From a bacterium (GTDB lineage: Bacteria > Elusimicrobiota > Elusimicrobia > UBA1565 > UBA9628): a stretch of DNA of 64,000 nt. The notes under the pieces were generated by a model. The model searched no databases. It was not told the origin of the DNA and was given only the letters and a program-made list of their open reading frames with translations. The stretch lies in assembly GCA_021799485.1 (NCBI GenBank), contig JAJZAK010000010.1, positions 1-64,000 of the forward strand, written 5' to 3'. Position numbers and translations under genes: made by a program. Of the stretch, positions 1 through 8,077 are shown one piece after another; within the stretch, counting starts at the first letter, position 1, and the number at the start of each line of letters is the position of its first letter.

Positions 1-682
1 CTCTCAACTCCTCCTCGATGGTCGCATGACGGTTGGTTTTGTAGATGGAGTCCTTGTCCACGTAGAAGGCGATCGGCCGTCCCCGGAGCCGGAGGTAATG
101 GCGGGTGGAGCGCATGAGGATGATGGTATTTTCAACCTCGACGAACTCGCCGTAGAGGATGCGGGAGGTGGCGTCGTCGATGTAGATAAGAAGCACGCAA
201 CGAGGGGCGCGCCCCTCGAACCAGTCGTGGTCCGAACCGTCCAACTGGACCAGCATCCCAAGACGCGGCCGACGCTCCCGCCAGGCGCGGTGCTTGGTCT
301 TGTGCCGTCGCGACGCCCACAGGCCCGCCAACGTCATCAATCGGCGCACCGTCCCTTCGCTTAAGATGATTCCCCAACGCTTCCTTAACTTGTCGCGGGC
401 GAAGGTGGGACCAAAACCTTCCCAGAGGGGATCGTGTAGGGCGTTGAGAGCCCGTTCCAGGAGATCTGGAGGCAATTGATGGTTGGAGGGACGGCCCTGC
501 AAACCATGGAGGACCCCACGAGCGCCGCGATCCCGCACTCGCAAGCAGAGTCGCCGCACTTGGCGGTCGCTGAGGCGCAGGATTCGCGCGGCTTCAAGCT
601 GCGTACGCCGCCCTTCTATGACGTCCCGAATCGCTCGCACCTTGTCGATGTCCCGTTCCCTCATTGTGATCAGTCCCTCCAT
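1..682 (-). CDS. ISNCY family transposase, N-terminal part (runs off window)
   Basis: The open frame reads leftwards from ATG at 682 and is still open at base 1, about 227 residues. It begins MEGLITMRERD and continues with a helix-turn-helix region (ILRLSDRQVRRL), the GRPSN linker, and the start of a DDE integrase core: LVQLDGSDHDW carries the first aspartate and FYVDKDS the second. This order is typical of ISNCY (IS1202/ISDol1-like) transposases, which cut and join DNA at the element ends. A second ATG at 664 has a better spaced GGAGGG, but the LITM segment is common near the start in this family, so I chose 682. No frameshift is seen in the visible part. Confidence 0.88.
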   Translation of the reverse strand, partial: MEGLITMRERDIDKVRAIRDVIEGRRTQLEAARILRLSDRQVRRLCLRVRDRGARGVLHGLQGRPSNHQLPPDLLERALNALHDPLWEGFGPTFARDKLRKRWGIILSEGTVRRLMTLAGLWASRRHKTKHRAWRERRPRLGMLVQLDGSDHDWFEGRAPRCVLLIYIDDATSRILYGEFVEVENTIILMRSTRHYLRLRGRPIAFYVDKDSIYKTNRHATIEEELR

Positions 683-760
683 GTCGCCATGCACCCCCTT
701 TTTGAGGGAAACATGGCAGTTTGGAACCGGACATTTCTATTTGCGCCAAACAGGACATAT
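1..760 (-). mobile_element. ISNCY-family insertion sequence, cut by the window edge
   Basis: The segment holds the 5' part of an ISNCY-type transposase gene on the minus strand plus its upstream end. On the minus strand the sequence around 757 reads TGTCCTGTTTGGCGCAAAT, which resembles the terminal inverted repeats of ISNCY elements, so the right end of the element is probably near 757-762. The other end lies outside the window, so neither the second inverted repeat nor a target duplication can be checked. Confidence 0.75.
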
Positions 761-874
761 TAATTTTCGCGCGACAGACCTAGTCTTGTCTTGTCTCTAA
801 AAAAGACCTGTAAGGCGGAGCTGCTTATACTTATCATACGGTTGAGGGGCCGATTTTGTTCCCGGGCGTAAACC

Positions 875-937
875 GGTGACACCATACCGATTTCTCCGCG
901 TGGGGGACTGGAAATAGGAAATAGGTATGGTGTCACC
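875..937. repeat. REP-like palindrome, family A copy 1
   Basis: An inverted repeat with outer arms GGTGACACCATACC (875-888) and GGTATGGTGTCACC (924-937) and a loop that contains a duplicated GGAAATA. The same arms occur at 5269-5322 and 13177-13235. The rest of the gap between the insertion sequence and the permease gene (760-993) shows no coding sequence. Such short palindromes are typically dispersed by single-strand Y1 (RAYT) transposases; none is encoded in this window. Confidence 0.85.
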
Positions 938-981
938 AATTATTCCAGCGGAGTTCTGAAGTAACCCCGGCCTTAAAAAGA

Positions 982-987
982 TAACAT
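982..987 (+). promoter_or_regulatory. Candidate -10 box for the permease gene
   Basis: TAACAT ends exactly 6 nt before the ATG at 994. No convincing -35 box was found. It is listed because the same 6-7 nt spacing recurs before several other genes here, consistent with a leaderless transcript. Confidence 0.35.
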
Positions 988-993
988 CGTTCG

Positions 994-2742
994 ATGGCTG
1001 AAGCGAAAAAGTCGCGCGCGAGAAGGGCCTGGGGCGGCGCCGCGCTCTTTATTCAATGGTCGAGAAGGCTGCGGGGGGCCGACCTCCTCGTGCTGCTGGG
1101 ACTGGCCGGGATGCTGGCCGCGCTCCTCCAATTCGCGCGGCACATGAACGCTCCCGTGCGCCCCGCGGCGGCGATCGATCTCTCCGCGTGGGCGCTGCCC
1201 GGCTACGCCCTCCTCTCCTTGCTGAGGGGCTTGATCGCTTTCGCGATCTCGCTCGGCTTCGCCTTGGTTTACGGCTATTGGGCGGCCAAGGACGCCCGGG
1301 CGGAGCGCGTGCTGATCCCCCTTCTGGACATCCTGCAGAGCGTGCCGGTGCTGGGCTTCATGCCGGGGCTGCTGCTCGTTTTCCTCGCGCTCTTTCCGTC
1401 CTCGAACGCCGGCCTCGAGCTCGCCTCGATCGTCATGATCTTCACCGCCCAGGCCTGGAACATGGCCTTCAGCTTCTACCAGTCCTTGAAAAGCCTCAAG
1501 CCCGATCTGGCCGAGGCGGCCTCCGTCTTCAGCTTCGGATCCCTCGAGCGCTTCCGAAGCTTGGAGCTTCCCTCCGCCGCCATCGGGCTCGTCTGGAACG
1601 GGATGATCAGCATGGCGGGAGGCTGGTTTTTCCTCATGATCAGCGAGTCCTTCGTGCTGGGCCGGCAGGACTTCAGCCTGCCGGGCCTGGGCTCCTACAT
1701 GAGCCGGGCCGCGGCCGGCGGGAACGCCCGGGCGATGGCGCTCGCGATCGCGGCGATGATGCTCGTGATCGTCCTTCTCGACCAGGTTCTTTGGCGGCCG
1801 CTCGCGGTCTGGTCCCAAAAGTTCCGTCTGGACGAATCCGGCGCCGAGGACGCGGGCTCCTCGTGGTTTTTGGGGGTTTTGCGCCGCGCGCGAGTCTACG
1901 CCCTGTCGGCGCTTCTCTGGCGCAAAATCATCGGCCGCCTGCGGCCCGGGCCGACGGGGCCGGCGTCCGGTCCGGCGCCGCGCGCCGCGCGCGCCATGCC
2001 CTTCCTCTCGGGAGCGGCGCTTCTTCTCCTGGCCGCCGCGGTCGGCCTGGGCGCCGTGCGGGCCCTCTACGCCTGGCGCGCGCTCTCGCCCGCGCGCTGG
2101 CTTTCGATCGGAGGCGCCGGCGCGGCGACGCTCGGGCGCGTCCTGGTCTCGACCGCGCTGGGGACGCTCTGGGCGCTCCCGGCGGGGCTCGCGATCGGCC
2201 TGTCGCCCAGGCTCTGGACGGCGCTGGGCCCCGCGATCCAAATGATGGCCTCCTTCCCCGCTCCCATGCTTTTCCCGGCCGCGATCGCCGCGATGCGGGC
2301 GGCGGGAGTCCCCCTTTCCGCGGGCTCGATTCTCCTCATGCTCCTGGGCACGCAGTGGTACATCCTCTTCAACGTCGTCGCGGGCGCCGCGGCGATCCCG
2401 GCGGACCTCCTCGAGGCCTCGCGCTCCTACGGGCTCAAGGGATGGGAACGGTTCAAAACCATGCTCCTGCCCGCGGTTTTCCCGTATCTCGTGACCGGCT
2501 GGGTGACCGCGGCGGGCGGCGCCTGGAACGCGAGCATCGTTTCCGAATACGTCACCTTCAAATCCCAGGTCTACTCCACGTGGGGGCTCGGCTCCTTGAT
2601 CAGCGAGGCGGCCGAACGCTCGGATATCCCGACGCTCACGGCGGCGGTCGTCGTCATGTCGGCGATCGTGACGCTCTTTAACCGCTTCGTTTGGCGCCGA
2701 CTCTACGCCGTCGCCCGCGAAGGCCTTTGGATGGCGGCCTGA
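994..2742 (+). CDS. NitT/TauT-type ABC transporter permease, two fused permease domains
   Basis: A 582-residue inner-membrane protein with two binding-protein-dependent transport permease domains in one chain. Each half ends in an EAA-type loop that docks onto the ATPase: DLAEAASVFSFGSLERF near residue 170 and DLLEASRSYGLKGWERF near 470. Transmembrane segments are evident throughout, for example LLVLLGLAGMLAALL near the N-terminus. Permeases of this fused type belong to the nitrate/sulfonate/taurine/bicarbonate transporter group. The gene overlaps the ATPase gene by one base (TGATG), so they are cotranslated. No periplasmic substrate-binding protein is encoded nearby, so the substrate cannot be inferred. 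The start at 994 has no Shine-Dalgarno sequence. Confidence 0.9.
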   Translation: MAEAKKSRARRAWGGAALFIQWSRRLRGADLLVLLGLAGMLAALLQFARHMNAPVRPAAAIDLSAWALPGYALLSLLRGLIAFAISLGFALVYGYWAAKDARAERVLIPLLDILQSVPVLGFMPGLLLVFLALFPSSNAGLELASIVMIFTAQAWNMAFSFYQSLKSLKPDLAEAASVFSFGSLERFRSLELPSAAIGLVWNGMISMAGGWFFLMISESFVLGRQDFSLPGLGSYMSRAAAGGNARAMALAIAAMMLVIVLLDQVLWRPLAVWSQKFRLDESGAEDAGSSWFLGVLRRARVYALSALLWRKIIGRLRPGPTGPASGPAPRAARAMPFLSGAALLLLAAAVGLGAVRALYAWRALSPARWLSIGGAGAATLGRVLVSTALGTLWALPAGLAIGLSPRLWTALGPAIQMMASFPAPMLFPAAIAAMRAAGVPLSAGSILLMLLGTQWYILFNVVAGAAAIPADLLEASRSYGLKGWERFKTMLLPAVFPYLVTGWVTAAGGAWNASIVSEYVTFKSQVYSTWGLGSLISEAAERSDIPTLTAAVVVMSAIVTLFNRFVWRRLYAVAREGLWMAA

Positions 2743-4055
2743 TGGAAAACATTCTTTGCGAGATGCGCGGGGTGTCTCACGACTTCTCGCTGCCCAACGG
2801 CAAGGTGCTGCGCGTCCTCAACGACATCAATCTCGCGATCTACCCGCGGGAGGTCGTGGCGCTGCTGGGGCCCTCGGGCTGCGGCAAATCGACCATCCTG
2901 CGCATCCTCGCCGGCCTCCAGAAGCCCACCGCGGGCGCCGTCTTCCGCCATGACCGTCCGCTCTCGGGGCTCAACCCCTCGACCGCGATCGTCTTCCAAA
3001 GCTTCGCCCTCTTTCCGTGGATGAGCGTCGCCGAGAACATCCGCGTCGTCCTGCGCGCGGCGCATGTCCCCGAGCCGGAGGTTCGCAAGCGCGCCGCCAA
3101 GGTGATCAGCCTCGTGGGCCTCGAGGGCTTCGAGGGCGCCTCCCCGCGAGAGCTCTCGGGCGGCATGAAGCAGAGGGTCGGCATCGCGCGGGCGCTTTCC
3201 ATGGAGCCCGAGGTGCTTTTCATGGACGAGCCCTTCAGCCACGTGGACGCCCTGACCGCGGAGAGCCTTCGCGCCGAGCTTCTCGATATCTGGGCCTCGC
3301 TCGACAAGAACCCCTCCTCGATCCTCCTCGTGAGCCACGACACCAAGGAGGTGGCCTACATGGCGGACCGCATCGTCGTTCTCTCCGCCCAGCCCGGGAC
3401 GGTGCGCGCCGTGGTGAAAAACAGCCTTCCCCGACCCCGCGACTACCGGTCCCGCGAATTCCAGAAGCTGGTGGATTACCTCCACGAGATCATCGCGGGG
3501 CACGAAATGCCGGACATGCCCGAGGCTCCGGCGGGAGTCGCCGCGGCGATCCCCATGCCGGAGCCTCTCCCTCGGGCCTCTCCCGGCGAGATCGTGGGGC
3601 TTCTCGAATACTTGGACGCCCGCGGCGGCTCGGAGAACGTCTTCCGGCTCGCCGCCGACACGAACCGCCAGTACGGGCGCGTGATCACGGTCGCGAAGGC
3701 CGCCGAGATGCTCGACCTCGTCGACACCCCCAAGCAGGCGGTCGTCCTCACGCCCGAGGGCCGGCGCTTCGTGAAGGCGCCGCCCCAGGAGCGCCAGGAT
3801 CTCTGGCGCGGCGCGATCTTGAAGCTGCGGCTTTTCCACGAGGCCTACGAGGGCCTGCGCGCGAGCCCGGAGAAAGCCCTGCGCTCCCAAGACATCATGG
3901 AAACGATCGTCCTGCGCATGCCCTACGAGAACCCCGACCGCATCTTCGACACCTTCGTCCAATGGTCGCGCTACGGCAACCTTTTTCACTATCAAGAAAA
4001 GGAAGGCGTTTTCTCCCTGATCGAGGCGCAGGAGCAAGACGCTCCGGCCGCGTGA
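2742..4055 (+). CDS. NitT/TauT-type ABC transporter ATP-binding protein with C-terminal AAA-associated domain
   Basis: A 437-residue cytoplasmic ATPase partner of the preceding permease. Visible motifs in order: Walker A GPSGCGKST, Q-loop VFQSFALFPWM, signature LSGGMKQR, Walker B VLFMDEPFSHVD and the switch histidine in LVSHDTKE. After about residue 270 comes an extra domain (EIVGLLEYLDARGG onwards) typical of the AAA-associated domain found at the C-terminus of some nitrate/sulfonate-type ATPases; its role is poorly known but probably regulatory. ATG at 2742 overlaps the permease stop codon and lies just ahead of the conserved MRGVSHDF start, so it was preferred to an upstream ATG at 2691. 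Confidence 0.92.
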   Translation: MENILCEMRGVSHDFSLPNGKVLRVLNDINLAIYPREVVALLGPSGCGKSTILRILAGLQKPTAGAVFRHDRPLSGLNPSTAIVFQSFALFPWMSVAENIRVVLRAAHVPEPEVRKRAAKVISLVGLEGFEGASPRELSGGMKQRVGIARALSMEPEVLFMDEPFSHVDALTAESLRAELLDIWASLDKNPSSILLVSHDTKEVAYMADRIVVLSAQPGTVRAVVKNSLPRPRDYRSREFQKLVDYLHEIIAGHEMPDMPEAPAGVAAAIPMPEPLPRASPGEIVGLLEYLDARGGSENVFRLAADTNRQYGRVITVAKAAEMLDLVDTPKQAVVLTPEGRRFVKAPPQERQDLWRGAILKLRLFHEAYEGLRASPEKALRSQDIMETIVLRMPYENPDRIFDTFVQWSRYGNLFHYQEKEGVFSLIEAQEQDAPAA

Positions 4056-4062
4056 AATAAGG

Positions 4063-4068
4063 TAGACT
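4063..4068 (+). promoter_or_regulatory. Candidate -10 box for the FKBP gene
   Basis: TAGACT lies exactly 6 nt before the ATG at 4075, only 8 bases after the ATPase stop codon. A clear -35 box is missing. The spacing matches the leaderless layout seen at other genes in the window. Confidence 0.35.
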
Positions 4069-4074
4069 TTCCGC

Positions 4075-4842
4075 ATGAAAAATCTCTTGAAAATCTCGAT
4101 GATCCTTGTGACGGCCGCTTTTCCGGCCGCCGCCCAAAACGCCCAGTCTCCCGCCCCCAAGGCGGCGAAACCCGCGCCGCATGCCGGAAAGCGAGCGGCG
4201 AGAGGCGGAGGCCGGTCGGCCCCCGCCTCGCTCCAGACCGACGACCAGAAGGCGCTTTACGTCCTGGGCGCCCGGCTCGGGGACAACATTTCGGAACTGG
4301 GCCTTTCCGCCCCGGAGCTCTCCATCGTGACCCGGGGCATGGACGACGCCGCGACGGGGCGCAAACTCCTCCTCGACCCCTCCCTTTATTCCGCCCAGCT
4401 CCAGGCTTTCGCCCGCAAGCGCTTGGCGGCTCACGTCTCCATCCAAAAAAAGGAAGACCGCCCTTTCTATGAAAAAGCCAAGGCCCGGGCCCAAAAAACG
4501 CAGGGAGGCCAAGTCCTCCCCTCGGGCGTCCTCTACATCCCGATCGCGAAGGGCAAGGGCCCGAAGCCGACCGAGACGGATCGTGTCACCGTGGACTACG
4601 AGGGCAAGCTTGCCGACGGCAAGGTCTTCGACAGCTCCTTTAAGCGCGGCACTCCGGCCACCTTTCCTTTAAAAGGAGTCATCCCCTGCTGGACCCAGGG
4701 CGTCCAACTCATGAGCCCCGGCGGCGAGGCGGAACTCGTCTGTCCGCCGGCCGCGGCTTACGGGGACCAGGGCCGTCCGCCCACCATCCCCGGAGGAGCG
4801 ACTCTTGACTTCAAGGTCAAGCTGATCCGCGTCGCGAAGTAG
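4075..4842 (+). CDS. Exported FKBP-type peptidyl-prolyl cis-trans isomerase (Mip-like)
   Basis: A 255-residue protein with a signal peptide (MKNLLKISMILVTAAFPAAAQ), an alanine/proline-rich linker, an FKBP_N-like dimerisation region (about residues 55-135, beginning DDQKALYVLGARLGDN) and a C-terminal FKBP domain (about 160-255) with VTVDYEGKLADGKVFDSS and the PGGATLDFKVKLI strand. Mip/FkpA proteins act in the periplasm or outer membrane as folding catalysts that isomerise proline bonds. The DFD/W active-site elements are recognisable: VFDSS and the tryptophan of CWTQGVQLM. It is downstream of the ABC transporter but probably separately transcribed. Confidence 0.92.
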   Translation: MKNLLKISMILVTAAFPAAAQNAQSPAPKAAKPAPHAGKRAARGGGRSAPASLQTDDQKALYVLGARLGDNISELGLSAPELSIVTRGMDDAATGRKLLLDPSLYSAQLQAFARKRLAAHVSIQKKEDRPFYEKAKARAQKTQGGQVLPSGVLYIPIAKGKGPKPTETDRVTVDYEGKLADGKVFDSSFKRGTPATFPLKGVIPCWTQGVQLMSPGGEAELVCPPAAAYGDQGRPPTIPGGATLDFKVKLIRVAK

Positions 4843-4852
4843 CGCCCTAGCG

Positions 4853-5179
4853 TTACGATCGAGTCGCTTCCGCCTGGATAGCGCCGTCCTCCACCCAGAC
4901 GTTCACCGCCATGGGCCGGCAGCACACCTGGCAATCCTCGGAAAGAAGCTGTCCGTCCTGGGCGGAACTCACATGAAGCTCGAATTGCTCCCCGCAATAG
5001 GGGCAGGGGATCGAAAGCCATTCCTCGATGACCTGAGGCCCTTCCTCCTCGGCCACCACCGCGCGCAACACCGTCTCGAGATTTTCTCCGGAATCGGAAG
5101 AACCGCGGCCCGGCTTCTTGTCTTGCTCCGTCCGGTCTACCGTCTGAACCTTTCTGCGCGACGACGCTTTCGATTTCAT
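4853..5179 (-). CDS. CPXCG motif-containing cysteine-rich protein
   Basis: A 108-residue protein. The first half is charged and low in complexity; the second half carries CPYCGEQFE and EDCQVCCRP, the four-cysteine arrangement of the Cys_rich_CPXG family (usually about 60 residues), presumably a small zinc ribbon of unknown function. ATG at 5179 follows a GGGAGAG ribosome binding site at good spacing. The gene converges on the FKBP gene with 10 bases between the stop codons. The N-terminal extension of some 50 residues is longer than usual for the family. Confidence 0.85.
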   Translation of the reverse strand: MKSKASSRRKVQTVDRTEQDKKPGRGSSDSGENLETVLRAVVAEEEGPQVIEEWLSIPCPYCGEQFELHVSSAQDGQLLSEDCQVCCRPMAVNVWVEDGAIQAEATRS

Positions 5180-5268
5180 CAAGGACTCTCTCCCTTAATA
5201 AACGCTGGGCACAGCATAGCCCCCATTCCCATCCTCGTCAAGGGGACGTCCGCGACAGGGGGAAACCC

Positions 5269-5322
5269 GTGACACCATACCGATTTCTCCGCATGGGGGA
5301 CTGGAAATAGGTATGGTGTCAC
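5269..5322. repeat. REP-like palindrome, family A copy 2
   Basis: Arms GTGACACCATACC and GGTATGGTGTCAC surround a loop nearly identical to that of copy 1 (ATTTCTCCGC, GGGGGACTGGAAATAG). Even the right flank (CAATTATTCCA) is shared with copy 1, so the mobile unit extends a little past the palindrome. It sits between the divergent CPXCG and aconitase genes. Confidence 0.85.
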
Positions 5323-5354
5323 CAATTATTCCAAAATGTTGAGACCGGACCCTC

Positions 5355-5378
5355 TTTAATGCCATCATGGAAAAATGA
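5355..5378 (+). promoter_or_regulatory. Candidate -10 box and 3-codon minicistron ahead of aconitase
   Basis: TTTAAT (5355-5360) lies 6 nt before an ATG at 5367 that opens the tiny frame ATG GAA AAA TGA. Its TGA (5376-5378) overlaps the aconitase ATG (5375-5377). This could couple initiation of aconitase to a leaderless minicistron. No -35 box is clear and the arrangement may be chance. Confidence 0.3.
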
Positions 5379-8071
5379 CTTTTTCTTGCGCGAACAGCTT
5401 CGAAACCTTGACGACGCTCGAAATCGGAGGCCGCCAGTCCTCCCTCTACAGCCTTAAGCTCCTCTCAAAGCAAGGCTTCGCCCTTCATCGCCTGCCGTAC
5501 TCCCTTCGCATCCTTCTGGAGAACCTCCTGCGCCACGAGGACGCCGCGACCGTCACGAGAGAGGACATCGAGGCCCTCGCCAAGGGCTCGGGGGTCGGCC
5601 GCGAGATCGCCTTCCGTCCCGCGCGCGTCCTCATGCAGGACTTCACCGGCGTCCCGGCGGTCGTGGACCTCGCCGCGATGCGGGAGGCCTTCCGGAGGCT
5701 GGGCGGCGACCCGGCGCGCATCAACCCCGGCATCCCGGTCGACCTCGTCGTCGACCATTCGGTGCAGGTGGACTCCTTCGGCTCCACCGCGGCCTTCGCC
5801 GACAACGCCGCGATCGAGATGGCGAGGAACCGCGAGCGGTACCTGTTCCTAAAGTGGGGGCAACAGGCCTTCGACCGGTTCCGCGTCGTCCCGCCCGACA
5901 CGGGCATCTGCCATCAGGTCAACCTGGAGTACCTGGCGAGCGTCGTCTTCGAGCGCCAGGAAGGCCGGTCCCTTCTCGCCTACCCCGACACGCTCGTCGG
6001 CACGGACTCCCACACGACCATGGTCAACGGCCTGGGCGTCCTGGGATGGGGCGTCGGGGGCATCGAGGCCGAAGCCGCGATGCTGGGCGAACCCGCCTCC
6101 ATGCTCGTCCCCGAGGTCGTGGGCGTGCGCGTCTCGGGAAAACTCCGCGAGGGCGCGACGGCGACGGACGCCGTGCTGACGCTGACGCAGCTGCTGCGCA
6201 AGGCCGGCGTCGTCGGCAAGTTCGTCGAGTTTTTCGGGCCCGGACTCAAGCATCTTTCCGTCGCGGACCGGGCGACCCTTTCCAACATGTGCCCGGAATA
6301 CGGAGCGACGGCCGCCTATTTCCCCGTGGACGCGAGGACGCTTGAATACTTGAAGCAAACCGGCCGCGAGGCCGCGCGCATCTCCTTCATCCGGGATTAT
6401 CTCGCGGCCCAGGGCCTTCTGCATTCGGATCGCTCGCCCGATCCGGAGTTCTCGACCCGTCTGGACCTCGATCTCGCCGCCGTCGAATCGTCGCTCGCCG
6501 GCCCCAAGCGTCCCCAGGACCGAATTCCCCTGGGACAGGCCAAGTCCTCATGGGGACACGACCTCGCTTCCTTCCTCAAAGAGAAGGACCGCCACGGCCG
6601 CCTCCCCGCCCCCGCGGGGACTGAAGTCTCCTTGGGCTCCGCCCCCGGCGCGGCCGTCATCGGCCACGGCGCGGTCGTCATCGCGGCGATCACCTCGTGC
6701 ACGAACACATCGAATCCCTTCGTGATGCTCGCGGCGGGGCTCTTGGCCAAGAAGGCTTTGGCGGCCGGCTTGACGACCAAGCCCTGGGTCAAAACGAGCC
6801 TCGCCCCCGGCTCAAGGACCGTCATGAGCTACCTCGAGGCCGCGGGTTTGAAGGGCGCCCTTGAAAAGCTCCGCTTCAACCTGGTGGGCTTCGGCTGCAC
6901 GACCTGCATCGGCAACTCGGGCCCCCTCCCCGATCCCGTGGCCCAGGCCGTCGCGGGCGCCAACCTCGTCGTGGCCGCCGTCCTCTCGGGCAACCGCAAT
7001 TTCGAGGGGCGCATCAACCCGCTCGTGCGCGCCAACTATCTCGCGAGCCCCCCCCTCGTCGTCGCCTACGCCCTGGCGGGGCGCATGGACGTCGATTTGC
7101 TGCGCGAGCCCTTGGGCCAAGGAAAGAAAGGCCCCGTCTTCCTGAAGGACATTTGGCCCCAAAGCCGCGAGATCGAGGCCTTGGCCCGCCGCTGCGTGAC
7201 GCGCAAGGACTTCCTCAAGGATTACAAGAACGTCTTCGGCGGGGTCCGGGACTGGAAGGCTCTTAAGGCCGCGAAAACCCCTCTCTACCAATGGGAGGGA
7301 GACTCGACCTACGTGCGGCTCCCTCCTTTCTTCGAGACGATGGGAAAGGCGCCGGAGCCGCCCCGGGACATCCGCTCGGCTCGCGCTCTGGCGTTCTTCG
7401 GCGACTCGATCACGACCGACCACATCTCTCCCGCCGGCTCGATCGCGAAGGACGGCCCCGCCGGGCTCTACCTCTCCGAGCACGGCGTCCTCCCGGCCGA
7501 CTTCAACTCCTACGGCTCGCGCCGGGGCAACCACGAGGTCATGATGCGGGGGACCTTCGCCAATATCCGCATCAAGAATCTGCTCGTGGATTCAAGCGGC
7601 GGCTGGACGCTTCTTTTGCCCGGAAAAGAGAAGATGCCCATCTACGACGCGGCCATGCGCTACAAGGAACGCGGCGTCCCCCTGATCGTCATCGCCGGCA
7701 AGGAGTACGGCTCGGGCTCCTCCCGGGACTGGGCCGCGAAGGGCCCGGCGCTTCTGGGCGTGAGAGCGGTCATCGCGCAGAGCTTCGAGCGCATCCACCG
7801 CTCCAACCTCATCGGCATGGGAATCGTTCCCCTCGAGTTCAAGCCCGGGGAATCTCCCCAAACCTGGGGGCTTTCGGGCCTGGAGAGCTTCGACATCGCC
7901 GGCCTCGCGGGCCTCTCCCCGCGGGGGGAGATCGTCGTCAAGGCGGCCGCCGAGGACGGCTCCGTCAAGGAGTTCCGGACCGTCGCCCGCATCGACACGG
8001 CCTCCGAGCTCGAATACTGGCGCCACGGCGGCATCCTGCGCTACGTCCTGCGCCGGATGCTTCGGGGATAG
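5375..8071 (+). CDS. acnA: Aconitate hydratase, AcnA type
   Basis: An 898-residue cytoplasmic enzyme that interconverts citrate and isocitrate in the TCA cycle. Full length and colinear with the AcnA/IRP family: VDHSVQVDSFG, HTTMVNGLGVLGWGVGG, the three 4Fe-4S cysteines in ITSCTNTSNP (about residue 442) and GFGCTTCIGNSG (about 508 and 511), the swivel domain with GDSITTDHISPAGSI, and the substrate loop KEYGSGSSRDWAAKG. The start MTFSCANSFETL matches the usual short N-terminus. The gene is flanked by a REP palindrome upstream and converges on the FAD oxidoreductase 6 bases downstream. Confidence 0.97.
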   Translation: MTFSCANSFETLTTLEIGGRQSSLYSLKLLSKQGFALHRLPYSLRILLENLLRHEDAATVTREDIEALAKGSGVGREIAFRPARVLMQDFTGVPAVVDLAAMREAFRRLGGDPARINPGIPVDLVVDHSVQVDSFGSTAAFADNAAIEMARNRERYLFLKWGQQAFDRFRVVPPDTGICHQVNLEYLASVVFERQEGRSLLAYPDTLVGTDSHTTMVNGLGVLGWGVGGIEAEAAMLGEPASMLVPEVVGVRVSGKLREGATATDAVLTLTQLLRKAGVVGKFVEFFGPGLKHLSVADRATLSNMCPEYGATAAYFPVDARTLEYLKQTGREAARISFIRDYLAAQGLLHSDRSPDPEFSTRLDLDLAAVESSLAGPKRPQDRIPLGQAKSSWGHDLASFLKEKDRHGRLPAPAGTEVSLGSAPGAAVIGHGAVVIAAITSCTNTSNPFVMLAAGLLAKKALAAGLTTKPWVKTSLAPGSRTVMSYLEAAGLKGALEKLRFNLVGFGCTTCIGNSGPLPDPVAQAVAGANLVVAAVLSGNRNFEGRINPLVRANYLASPPLVVAYALAGRMDVDLLREPLGQGKKGPVFLKDIWPQSREIEALARRCVTRKDFLKDYKNVFGGVRDWKALKAAKTPLYQWEGDSTYVRLPPFFETMGKAPEPPRDIRSARALAFFGDSITTDHISPAGSIAKDGPAGLYLSEHGVLPADFNSYGSRRGNHEVMMRGTFANIRIKNLLVDSSGGWTLLLPGKEKMPIYDAAMRYKERGVPLIVIAGKEYGSGSSRDWAAKGPALLGVRAVIAQSFERIHRSNLIGMGIVPLEFKPGESPQTWGLSGLESFDIAGLAGLSPRGEIVVKAAAEDGSVKEFRTVARIDTASELEYWRHGGILRYVLRRMLRG

Positions 8072-8077
8072 CGGCGG

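Noticed and set aside
973-2241. Long minus-strand ORF of 422 residues opposite the permease
   Set aside because: It is Arg/Glu/Gly-rich shadow coding, typical of GC-rich genes; the plus frame has clear permease domains.
2703-4160. Minus-strand ORF of 485 residues opposite the ABC ATPase
   Set aside because: No motifs, and the plus strand carries all ATPase motifs.
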